This document shows, one piece after another, positions 11,476 to 20,150 of a stretch of DNA of 64,000 nucleotides. The stretch is from contig CAJHZI010000462.1 of the NCBI GenBank assembly GCA_905160935.1, forward strand, positions 1 to 64,000, written 5' to 3'. Each line of letters starts with the position of its first letter. Position 1 is the stretch's first letter. The notes beneath the pieces are model-generated. The model was not told the DNA's origin. It searched no databases and saw only the letters and a program-made list of their open reading frames with translations. The DNA is from Enchytraeus crypticus. Lineage: Eukaryota > Annelida > Clitellata > Enchytraeida > Enchytraeidae. Both the position numbers and the translations under genes were made by a program.

Positions 11476-11656
11476 CGGTGCCAGTCCAGTGATCAACAGT
11501 CAGGCAGATGATTTAAATCTAAGGCTGAAAGAGCTATGTTTTCAACTACTACGATAGACTCTTAAATTTATTGGTAAAATTAAATGATCAGACATTACTA
11601 GAATATACGATTTCGTAATGTCAATTTTATTCTAATAAATCAATATAAATGTGAAT

Positions 11657-11696
11657 GTAATACTAAATATATTAGGGTAATACTAAATATATTAGG
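11657..11696. repeat. Tandem duplication of a 20-mer
   Basis: GTAATACTAAATATATTAGG occurs twice in direct succession, perfectly. Confidence 0.9.
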
Positions 11697-12454
11697 TACT
11701 GTGAAAATAATATTAAAAATATTCATTGGCGTAACCACCGGGGGGACAGGGGGGACACGTCCCCCGCAGAATTTAGCCTCAAATATATATACTTTATGTA
11801 AGAAATTTTGCGTATTTTCGATGTTGCTCAATAACTGCATGTGAAAGTATTACTAGCATTTATAGAGCCGTGCTGTAGATCGAGTGGTAAACTGATACGC
11901 TTCCATGATATTAATTAATGACATAGCTGTAGTTGTACTGTGTATGCTCGGCCATAGACTCCTATATACTGTCATATACTTTAGCAGTATATACTATATA
12001 GGAGACTATAGGGCGACCGATTTTAAATACGTGTGACGAAATAAGGGAGAGTGCCAAGTGCCATCTAGCCGAGCTAAGCGGGATGAAACTATATTGGCCT
12101 ATCTAGAGTTTGCGGCTGCATAGGCCTATTGTATCTTGAGAGGTCAACCATCGGTAGATGCTCTGAAAAATGTGCATGAAGGGTTAGCTTATGGAGTTCG
12201 TTACAATATAAATTCATAGACAGTAAACCAAGTTCTGCATAATTCCATCATGGATAAACTTCTGTTAAAGACCAAGAAGCCGCGTCTGGTAAGAATTAAT
12301 GTATTACTAATTTTGATTTTGAATTCTGAAAGATATAAATGAAATTTCACAGTATCGTTCAGAGTTTGTTAGAAAATCTCGAGGAATTTACGCACAGCGC
12401 TGCTTCCACCGTGCAGGGCAAGGCCAGTGGATCGATTTTTGGAAGTTAAAAGCT
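11697..12454. other. No gene seen; G-run motif and quasi-palindrome
   Basis: Contains a GGGGGGACA ... CGTCCCCC inverted motif at about 11739-11768, which resembles termini of some DNA transposons but has no partner here. A quasi-palindrome at about 11954-12010 has 10-bp perfect cores (CTCCTATATA). A TAGGCCTA octamer is at 12121-12128. No coding signal. Confidence 0.4.
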
Positions 12455-12850
12455 GATAAAGCTAATGTTAACGTCAGTTTCTTCACTCTAAAATGATGTT
12501 ACGCCTATGAAAATATTGTAAGTAGAAGGAGCACTATTATAATTATATTATGATTAGAATGGGACCAATTACGTCAGATAATTGTTGAGATTGTAGTTTC
12601 GAATCTTCAAGACTTCCGGAACCAGTATAATTAAGTTAGGTCTTACGTGGATTTATAGAATTGTAGCAGTATTGAAATATTTAAGAAAATTGAAACACAT
12701 TATTTCATTGCTGCTATTAATGTTGGTAAAGCTAAGGTTAACGTCAGTTTCCTCACTGGAAAGAGATGTCAGTGATGGGCGAGCCCAGGATTTGAACCCC
12801 GCACATACTGATCTGCGGTCGAGTATCTAACCGACTTCGCCACTAAATAT
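12455..12850 (-). mobile_element. tRNA-derived SINE (12724-12850) with a partial second copy (12455-12510)
   Basis: On the minus strand, 12850 to 12781 reads as a tRNA-like head with an A box (TGGCGAAGTCGGTTAGA) and a B box (GGTTCAAATCC) at pol III spacing. Its downstream part (...CACTGACAT, then GTTAACCTTAGC) continues to about 12724. A shorter relative is at 12455-12510. The same family recurs at 43690-43840. Confidence 0.65.
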
Positions 12851-13303
12851 ATGCCTACTAGTTGAAAATCTACTCACTAAACTTAAAAAAGAATATAATT
12901 ATAATTTTGGTTTCTTATATATTGAATATCTTAACTATTATTGAATATCTTATGGGTAATTAATTAATTAAAAATTTTTACCATGTACGGGATACCATAG
13001 CAACGCAAAAATTATTGACAGTTGTAAACACTGAAAATCCTTTCGGGAATTTTATGTCAGCTGATAATACCAGCTAGTGGTAGAGCTCATCGCCCAAAGA
13101 CCACACACGAAGTTAAGAGCTCTATCAGTTAGCGAATCGACTTGAAGCTGAGAGACGTAAAAGGTTCATAAAATCCAAATATTTAAGAATATTAACGTCA
13201 GTTTAAAATTAAAATAGCGAATATTAAATAATCTAGGCAATAAAGACCCTTTCCATAACTAGTACTTAGAAACTTTTATCGATGTCTTATAAAACTTCCC
13301 ATT

Positions 13304-13450
13304 AGGAAGACCGACTGTCCGCAGCTTTGAATGTAAATAATCTCGGGGTCTTGGAGGTAATTCTTAAATCAGCGCCGGCTGCTATTGGAGCGCCAGCAAA
13401 AGGCAATGATTACTAATAATCATGGAGGGGAGAAGGAGGTAATAACGAAA
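13304..13450 (+). mobile_element. 5S-type SINE, copy 3, 5'-truncated
   Basis: Begins inside the 5S-like head (GGAAGACCGACTGTCCGCAG) and continues through the body shared with the copy at 13511-13792. It lacks the pol III promoter part. It faces the next copy, so the bodies form an inverted repeat (about 13350-13442 with 13558-13650). Confidence 0.65.
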
Positions 13451-13510
13451 ACTACAAAAATGTAGTCTTAAAGAAAGGAAGCTCCAATGCACATGCGTAT
13501 GACATTTTTT

Positions 13511-13792
13511 AATAATAATAATAACGGCACACTGGGTCAGGAAGCACAGGTGTTTGTTTAAGACCCATTTCCTCCTACCTCTCCATTGTTATTAGTAATC
13601 GTTGCCTTTTGATGGCGCATCAATTGCAGCCGGCGCGGATTTAAGAATAACCTTCCATCATCCTGGGATTTTTCTTTCAAAGCTGTCAATACTCGGTCTT
13701 CCAAAGTGGTCGCCCACAAAGTACTAACAGAGGCCGATGCAGCTTAACTTCGATTATTGACGCGCAACTAAACCAAGTGCGCTAATCCCGCC
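13511..13792 (-). mobile_element. 5S rRNA-derived SINE, copy 2, near full length
   Basis: Reading the minus strand from 13792: a head with TCGAAGTTAAGCTGCATCGG and GTTAGTACTTTGTGGGCGAC (5S-like), a body with GCGCCGGCTGCAATTGATGC, and a tail running into TTATTATTATTA at about 13511-13523. The tail suggests the family ends in a TTA-type simple repeat. This is the most complete copy and defines the family at about 280 bp. Confidence 0.75.
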
Positions 13793-13924
13793 GTCATTTG
13801 AGTACCTATACGGAATAAAAATAAATTTATAATTCATGATTGCTATGCTGGCTCGTTCAAACTAGAGGCCAGATGTAGGCATTCAATACCTCAAGATCTA
13901 GGACCTAAATATTGCGTTATAGGC

Positions 13925-14130
13925 AAAAAGTCTCTCTCTTTTAGTACACTGCCTACTGGTAGGTCCATGGTTAATACCACTTCCACTCTTCCTTGTCTTC
14001 CTTTTTCATCTTCTTGTCCGTATGCGAGAGGATCTTTAAATCATATAACATTCCTAATCTCGATGTGTCTAAGTTTCTCATTTTACCTTCCATGACCTCT
14101 ATTAGTAAAAATCTCTCCTTAGAATTACTC
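13925..14130 (-). mobile_element. LINE 3' end fragment
   Basis: Matches 46655-46870, the 3' coding end of the LINE at 46.6-48.2 kb (shared pieces include GAGGATCTTTAAATCAT-like and CCATGACCTC). On the minus strand it corresponds to the C-terminal part of the RT ORF. It is a 5'-truncated dead copy. Confidence 0.6.
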
Positions 14131-14320
14131 GTATCAATTTCTTATGCTTATTTGTTATAAAAATGTATATATCAATATTCTATATTTACTCACTCCCGTC
14201 TGGATTTCTTCATTCAAAATTTGGGTCCCGCAAATCTTTTCCATTCTTCTCATTCTCTCGTCGCTCGTCGACCGTTAATGTGAACGGTTGCATGCCTGTT
14301 CTACAGTAATTATAGTATAT

Positions 14321-14321
<1 letters not shown>

Positions 14322-14366
<45 letters not shown>

Positions 14367-14446
14367 CTAGTATATATACAATGAATATATATGTATATAG
14401 TATATGGTATATCTTTAACTATTTACACGAGTTTAAACTCGTGTAA
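14322..14446. repeat. TA microsatellite and a 24-bp perfect palindrome
   Basis: (TA)n at 14322-14362. At 14423-14446 a perfect palindrome without loop, TTACACGAGTTT and its complement, stands in otherwise unremarkable DNA. Confidence 0.9.
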
Positions 14447-14775
14447 TACCAATAACTGTAACTGGAGCAACTATGGATTAATCTTCTCTAATGACGCTCG
14501 AGTATTACTAGTTTCTATAACAAAGAAAACCTTAAACTAGTAAAATCTTTGTTACTTTCACTCATTGAATCTTCACTGAAATACACGAATTTAAAGCATG
14601 CGTTCCCGCCGACCTCCCAAAGTGGCTCTTCTAATAAAATGGTGGATGAAATTGTTGAGGCATGGATAATAATCAGCAACAACAAAATTCGTACACCAAC
14701 ATATATTACAACTAATCTACAAAGGTCCTACAAAGTCCCTGTTCTAGTACATTGCATTAAATTCAGAATTTTAGC

Positions 14776-14846
14776 ATTTTTTTGTTTACATCAGCACTTT
14801 TTTTGTTTACATCAGCACTTTTTTTGTTTACATCAGCACTTTTTTG
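14776..14846. repeat. 21-bp tandem repeat, three copies
   Basis: A unit with TTTTTTTGTTTACATCAGCA is repeated three times with only length change in the T run. No spacer structure, so not CRISPR-like. Confidence 0.9.
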
Positions 14847-14929
14847 TATATATTTTTAGATCTATATAGAATTGTTATAAAATATTTTAATAATATTTTA
14901 AAATGTTGCTTTCAGATCTGATGTAGAGA

Positions 14930-16050
14930 GACTCCTGCATCCTTCGGAGAACGATCAATATATCACCGAAGCCGCTGCGAATTTTAAGTGAAACGTCGGA
15001 GAAGTTCTGTTCGATGGGGTCAGGTTGGTTATTGGAAAATGTTGCTGATGTCACTTTTAAAGTGGCATCATATGATCCTATTGCGGCCTCGTCTTTTATC
15101 ATGACTCCGTTCTTTATAGAAAATAAAAAAGCCATCATCAATATTCTAAATAATGATGAAAAGTGCTTTTTATATTGCTTAGCCGCTGCGGTTTATGGCA
15201 TCCCCGAGTATGATAAGCAAAATAAACAACTTCTCAATCCCAACCGTCTACAGTATTATTACTCTCATTTCCACAAATTTTATACCACCGGCATCCAGTT
15301 CCCTGTCCGTATCGACCAAATCGCCAAATTCGAAAACCAGAATCCTGATATTAGCAAAGGTGCCTTTAGCTATGTTGTAATTGATGAAGAAATGTATGGC
15401 CCAGGACTGGTACCAATTTACATGTCAAAACACCAAGACCGTCCACACCATGTCAACCTTCTTCTTTTAACCAGAGTAGACAAACAAGGCAATCAAATAA
15501 GGCATTTTTAATCAAAATTTAGACTTTTAAATCCTTCATATATCACAAAAACAAAATCTTTACCTGTAGATATGGTCTCCAACGCTTTTCTTCCGAAGAA
15601 CTCCAAATCGATCATCAACGAGACTGCGGGAGGAAACCTGCACTAGCTATCACCGTTCCTCTCAACAAGTTACAGTCAGAGGCTAGAAATAAAGAATTAG
15701 TGGAATTTTATTTCAGTCCAAATAATCTTGCTGAGAGGATGCATGAGCTAGAAGGTACCGAACGTCGTCTCGTTGAAGATATGATTAAAAAGTCCGCGGA
15801 CCGTGACCCGCCCAACATATTAAAATTCAAAAATATCCACAAACAATTCAAAGTCCCTCTTGTCCTGTATTGTGATTTTGAATCGTTCATTTCCGAAAAC
15901 GACGAAGTACATACACCCAGCGGCTTTTGCATCTTACGTGTCTGCTGTTACAAAAATTTAGAATATAAAAAAGCATACCCGTACAGCGGTGTAAACGTGA
16001 TTGAAAAGTTTTCTACTTCCATCTCTGACCATTTCAAAAAAGCGAGATGA
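14930..16050 (+). pseudogene. Protein-primed type family-B DNA polymerase, N-terminal fragment
   Basis: Replicative polymerase of Maverick/adintovirus-like elements, here only the N-terminal third. The first frame, readable from about 14930 with an ATG at 15014, includes NDEKCFLYCLAAAVYG and HVNLLLLTRVD. After a frame change near 15500 a zinc-finger-like segment follows (FTCRYGLQRF, then a downstream H and C), and then VPLVLYCDFESF at about 15847-15890, which fits exonuclease motif I (D-x-E). The ORF stops at 16050, directly overlapping the next gene; the rest of the exonuclease and the whole polymerase domain are absent. So a large internal deletion, not just point decay, inactivated it. Confidence 0.75.
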
Positions 16051-16962
16051 GTCATTTTTATCTAACGCTACCGAGCAACAGTTCGATGACGTACTATCCG
16101 AATAATACTCTAACGAAATACACAAAACGGTTGCACAATGAAATAAGCCTTCAGGGAGAGTGGGAAGTCGGGTTGTCGGAAATAATACTGCCAAAAACGT
16201 AGTTTAACGTTGGAAAGTTTCAGTGTATTAATTTTCTTGTCACTAGTGGCGACATGATAGAAAGAAACGGGGAGGAAGAAGCTGAGGATACGCAAAAAGT
16301 ATTAATTGTAGATATTGCTACAGATGTGGGGTATTATGCCGACGTAAACGTTCTTATAAGCGAAATAATCTCGAAAATAGACTATCAATTCAACGCGTCG
16401 CTTGCCAACTTGGCGCCTGAGAAAATACGCAAACGTCTGCGAAAAGAAGGATATCCAAGATATCACAATAATGTCAATAATTACAAGTCGTATCTTAGAT
16501 TCACTCCAAGTACGACAGCTAACTGTCGTACTTGCAGTGAGTCTAAAATTCGACTGCGATTCATCAGTGGTGAACTATGTAACGTATTGGGTTTTGAGAG
16601 ACATACAATGCCGGTATCAAAATTGAGCAATGATTCTTACGAAATTGCGCTCCGTCAGAATATGCGACGTAAATTCCGGTCGCAGTGCATTGTTGTTCGT
16701 GTACTGCGAGTTACTGGAGAACGTATTGGTGGGAGACACGATGGCTCCATTGCTTCGCACTATCGATGTTGATGGTACGTACGGATCTACGATACATAGA
16801 GATTTCCCCAAAACTCGATATGTTCCCCTGCAAAAGAAAAACTTTGAATCTCTGAGGATAGATATAAGGGATGGATTGGGGCGGATTGTACCATTCGAGA
16901 GCGGAAGGTTGATCATTACACTTCATTTTAGACGAACAAATTCATCGTATTTGATAGCATAA
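16047..16962 (+). pseudogene. Penton-like minor capsid protein
   Basis: ATG at 16047 overlaps the preceding stop as ATGA. The start MSHFYLTLPSNSS and the block ISLQGEWEVGLSEI resemble a protein found widely next to Maverick-type capsid genes and read as the penton (vertex) protein of adintovirus-like elements. One in-frame TAG at 16200-16202 and a frame change at about 16630-16690 break it; the last part (ending 16962) reads in another phase. Assignment rests on neighbours and recollected family features rather than a search. A near-perfect inverted repeat lies inside at 16501-16540. Confidence 0.6.
16501..16540. repeat. Inverted repeat in the penton-like gene
   Basis: Arms 16501-16518 and 16523-16540 (18 bp, one mismatch) around CTAA. 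The inner 12 bp are perfect. Confidence 0.9.
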
Positions 16963-16994
16963 GGAAGAAATTTTGTTGTGATGCATCGAAGGAC

Positions 16995-17351
16995 ATGTAC
17001 GAATCGTACTATCTGAATCAGAGCGGTAGTGGTATGCTCGTGTTTGTCGCAGCTGGTGGGCAGAGAGGACACGGATTGGGTAGCATGTTGAGCGGCTTGT
17101 TTAGATCGGCGTTCCCGCTGATTAAACGAGATATGGCAGCAATCGGTAAGTACGCGCTCAAAACCGGTCTCGAGCTTGCAAATGACGTAGCTAGCGGTGA
17201 GTCGCTTAAGATCTCGAGCAAACGACGAGTGCCGGATGGTATAAAACGCTTCGTAACTTCGGAAAATTTCATTAATCAGTCTGGAAGCGGACGTAGAAGG
17301 ATAAAGAGTAGACGCATTACTAAACAGAAACACGTCGACATATTCGCATGA
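16995..17351 (+). CDS. Small basic Gly-rich virion protein, intact ORF
   Basis: An uninterrupted 118-aa ORF from ATG 16995, overlapping the next start by 4 bp. It has an early SGSGMLVF segment, a Gly-rich stretch (GGQRGHGLGSMLSGLF), a central hydrophobic/amphipathic part and a very basic tail with SGSGRRRIKSRR. Its position between penton- and hexon-like genes and its composition fit the small core or minor virion proteins of adintoviruses (compared by others with adenovirus pX/pVI), with possible DNA-binding or membrane-active roles. The SGSG-type sequences at both ends look like processing contexts. It is the only intact gene in this element, but its short length makes that weak evidence for selection. 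Confidence 0.6.
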   Translation: MYESYYLNQSGSGMLVFVAAGGQRGHGLGSMLSGLFRSAFPLIKRDMAAIGKYALKTGLELANDVASGESLKISSKRRVPDGIKRFVTSENFINQSGSGRRRIKSRRITKQKHVDIFA

Positions 17352-18447
17352 TGGCGTTCGTGCATCCGCAAAGCTGCGAATGCGTAAAGTCGGAACTCGA
17401 TTTATTCTCAGTACCACCTACGCAGACTAGTATCGAGAGCGGATGTTATGTTGAATACAATCCCATTAGTAGCATCAACGAAGGAACTCCGATAGAGTTT
17501 GTCATTAGCCGTAGCGGACAAGATTGCGTCGACTTGGCAAACACTCAGCTGTATGTCAAGTTGGCTGTGCGCAGAGGTAGCAATGCAGCAATCATCAACA
17601 CTAGTCAAGTCGCACCTGTCAATCTGCTACTACACTCCCTCTTTGCCGAAGTGGACGTAAAGTTAAACGACGTTCTAATTACATCGACCAAGAATACTTA
17701 TGCATAACATGCATATCTCGAAACGCTATTGAGCTATTGGGATGAACCTAAATCTACACAACTCGGTGCATCTCTCTTTGCGAAAGACGTGCTGGTAAAA
17801 TGGATGATGCTGACCCGCTCGACGAAGCTGCTAATTCTGGACTAAGGAAGAGATATGCATACATCAGCGAAGGGAAGACTGTCGATTTGCTCGGGCGCAT
17901 TTACGCCGCTCTGTTTATCAGCAGAAATATATTCCCAACGATGTAACCATTTGCATCAGACTTGTTCGCAACAAGAACAACTTTTGTCTCTTGTCTGGCA
18001 GTCCCGACGAAAACTACTAGATACGCATTAAAGATTGCAAAGTTTTCGTGCGAAAAGTCAAGCTGCGTCTGTCGGTCTTTATCGCTCACGATAAAGCTCT
18101 AGAGCATGGAAATACTAAATATCCGCTGCGTCGCGTAGTCTGCAAAAACCTTTACGGTGCCTGTAGGAAATTTAGACTGCAGTCAGGAAAACTTGATCTC
18201 CGGACAGCTACCTACCCGTCTCCTCATAGGGTGCGTCGACAACGACGCCTACAACGGAAACTAGGGGAAGAATCCGTTTAACTTTAAGCAATTCAATCTG
18301 TCTCTGCTAAAATTATATCTCGACGGACAGCAGTAGAGCATCAGACCGCTGTAGACAATCACATTGACGGTGTTTGGCGCTGCGCTACCAAACACCGTCA
18401 ATGTGATTGTCTACGCCGAATTTGAAAACGTGCTCGAGATTGATTGA
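17348..18447 (+). pseudogene. Hexon-like (double jelly-roll) major capsid protein
   Basis: ATG at 17348 (ATGATG), overlapping the previous stop. The segment SELDLFSVPPTQTSIESG and PVNLLLHSLFAEVDVKLN are characteristic of the capsid protein of Maverick/adintovirus-like elements, often mislabelled as 'uncharacterized protein' in animal genomes. Breaks: in-frame TAA at 17705-17707, then at least two frame changes after about 17790 and a TAA near 17944. The final readable piece ends EFENVLEID with TGA 18445-18447. A 27-bp perfect inverted repeat lies near the 3' end. The gene is dead but its full extent is recognisable. Confidence 0.75.
18351..18414. repeat. 27-bp perfect inverted repeat, 10-base loop
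   Basis: Arms 18351-18377 and 18388-18414 are perfect complements around CGCTGCGCTA. It lies in the 3' part of the capsid gene. Confidence 0.95.
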
Positions 18448-18483
18448 TCGCGCATCGTGATATTTGACTAAGTAACTGAAAAC

Positions 18484-18912
18484 ATGAACACCGAGGATCT
18501 GCTTCGACATCTTTTAAGAAGATGTCGGGGACTATTGATGGGAATATTTGCTGCCGATAGACTGCCTCGTCGCGACCTTGCTGCTAGTGTGCAACACCGA
18601 TCCTCATCACAGACCCGGCGAGCACTGGATAGCTAAGTGTTTGAACAGCGATGGAACTGGAGAATATTTCGATTCGTTTGAGAACCGCCTCGTCCGATTT
18701 TTAAAGAATTTTTAGAATTGCATTGTACCGATTATATATTTAGCGAAGAACTATTGCAGTGTGTACTCAGCAAATTTTGTGGACATTATTGCATATTTTA
18801 TTGTCTGTTTAAGAAACTAGATTATATTTTAGATTCTATCGTAAATTGCTTTAAGAATGATACTTTGTTAAATGATACTATCGTGTATAAGTTTGTGTGT
18901 GAGAATCTATAG
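18484..18912 (+). pseudogene. Adenain-like cysteine protease (virion maturation)
   Basis: Starts at ATG 18484 (MNTEDLLRHLL). Across three phases one can read GIFAADRLPR, then NTDPHHRPGEHW with the catalytic-type His and GEYFDSF, then KFCGHYCIFY with the probable catalytic Cys. This order (H ... YFDSFG-type D/E ... C) is that of adenovirus-type proteases encoded by Mavericks and adintoviruses, which cut capsid precursors. Frame changes between these blocks and a stop after FLKNF inactivate it. It follows the capsid gene by about 36 bp. Confidence 0.65.
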
Positions 18913-18992
18913 TAAAATGCAAAAACACAAAATGTTCTTCATATCATTTTATAAAACAAAATTTGAATATTTTTAAATTTTTGAATGTCATA

Positions 18993-19500
18993 TTAGAGAG
19001 AAATATAGACACTTATTGTCTCGAAAGGGTAGCATTCGAAGCATGAACAGGGTGGATCATTGTGCGAACTAGAGAATGCACATGGCAAAGTATTTTCCCA
19101 ATCTGGATGCTGAGCTCTGATCGTTTTGAGGTGTTCGAGTAGACGCATCCACTCGCTCAGACGAAGGGAAATTCCCTTCTTGGTTGGCACGGGATACATT
19201 TCATCCGTCGGTCCGAAGTATCAGCGTAGATTCACAGCGTAGCAATCCGAGCGGACGACGCAATAGATTCCCCCACAGATATGAACCTCGTATTTCAATT
19301 CCTTTGATTTACCAACATCTTCAAGCTTTCTGGTGATTTCGTCTGCTGCCATAGATAGGACGGCGAAACGTGAAGGAGTCAACGCTACTCCAACACTCAT
19401 AGGAAGTCCATGAATTGCATCGTGTTCTCTGATGTTCACATACTTTGTGTCGCGATATGTCGTTACAGAAACAAAGCGAAGTTACAGAAACTAAGGAATG
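18993..19500 (-). pseudogene. Double PC4-like (transcriptional coactivator p15) ssDNA-binding protein
   Basis: Two parts in the same minus-strand frame, separated only by one in-frame TGA (19221-19223). The first has VNIREHDAIHGLPMSVGVAL and KYEVHICGGIYCVV; the second has KKGISLRLSEWMRLLEHLKT and a Cys-rich end (CSCFECYPFE). Strand-helix units ending in K-x-G-(I/V)-x-L follow the PC4/p15 ssDNA-binding fold. Such genes occur in Maverick/adintovirus-like elements. The start is not clear: no good ATG just upstream, and the N-terminus may be encoded by a separate exon near 19710. Confidence 0.6.
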
Positions 19501-19557
19501 TTTTAGATGTTTGTTAGATGTTATTTGTTTGTTTGAGATGTTTGTTAGCGATGTTGT

Positions 19558-19595
19558 AGAAACTAGAGTTGGGTAACAACCCAACTCTAGTTTCT
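19558..19595. repeat. 17-bp perfect hairpin, 4-base loop
   Basis: Arms 19558-19574 and 19579-19595 (AGAAACTAGAGTTGGGT and complement) around AACA, upstream of the PC4-like gene. Confidence 0.95.
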
Positions 19596-19707
19596 AAAAC
19601 ACAAAAAAATAAAATATAGCCAATTATATTATTCGCACAAGTTTGAAAACTATAGTAAAAGTTTTCACTTGAAAATGTACTACATGATAACTTACACGAA
19701 TAGATGC

Positions 19708-19770
19708 CATGTTGCTCCGTCTAAAGATTTCCGATAAATGATAACTTGCAGAAATTACTGGCTTATATAG
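19708..19770 (-). promoter_or_regulatory. Possible promoter and first exon of the minus-strand viral gene
   Basis: On the minus strand CTATATAAGC (19761-19770) is a good TATA box. About 55 bp downstream is ATGGCATCTATTCG (ATG at 19710-19708), followed by GTGTAAGT, a fair splice donor. This could be the start of the PC4-like transcript. Inference only. Confidence 0.3.
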
Positions 19771-20150
19771 CTAGAGTATGGCCTACATACGATTGCACAA
19801 CGACCTGTAAACGTATCGTGCTTACAGACATTGCAGTCTAAATGCAGTCTAAATGTTTATTTTTTTTTGTTCACATATCACAGAGCACGACAGTCAACAT
19901 ATTTCGAATAACATAAAGGTACAAAGTAAAACGCAAAGACAGGCACTCTAATACATGCAAAAACCAGGCCATCAATGAGGGAGCATAACTCCCTATCGAG
20001 TTGACAGCCCGAATATCAATCACCCCGCTAACAAGCGTCCCACATGTCTAAATCAAACTTTTAATCAAAATAAAAGAGTGAAATTGTCAATCATAGAAGA
20101 TTTTAAATTACAACAAAGCAGAAGTTGGATGAGAAAAGAAACCATTTTTC

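Larger units (their letters stand above)
14900..19770. mobile_element. Maverick/adintovirus-like endogenous viral element
   Basis: A cluster of six gene remnants: family-B polymerase fragment, penton-like protein, small basic protein, hexon-like capsid protein and adenain-like protease on plus, and a PC4-like gene on minus. Two gene junctions overlap as ATGA (16047-16050 and 17348-17351), typical of compact viral genomes. GC content is visibly higher than the flanks. No packaging ATPase or retroviral-type integrase is visible and most of the polymerase is missing, so this is an internally deleted copy. The 3' side is followed by a LINE at 19860. I could not define terminal inverted repeats. 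Confidence 0.75.

Noticed and set aside
11739-11768. DNA transposon terminus with G/C runs
   Set aside because: No partner end or target duplication could be found in the window.
14776-14846. Possible CRISPR-like array
   Set aside because: Direct tandem copies with no spacers, in eukaryotic DNA.
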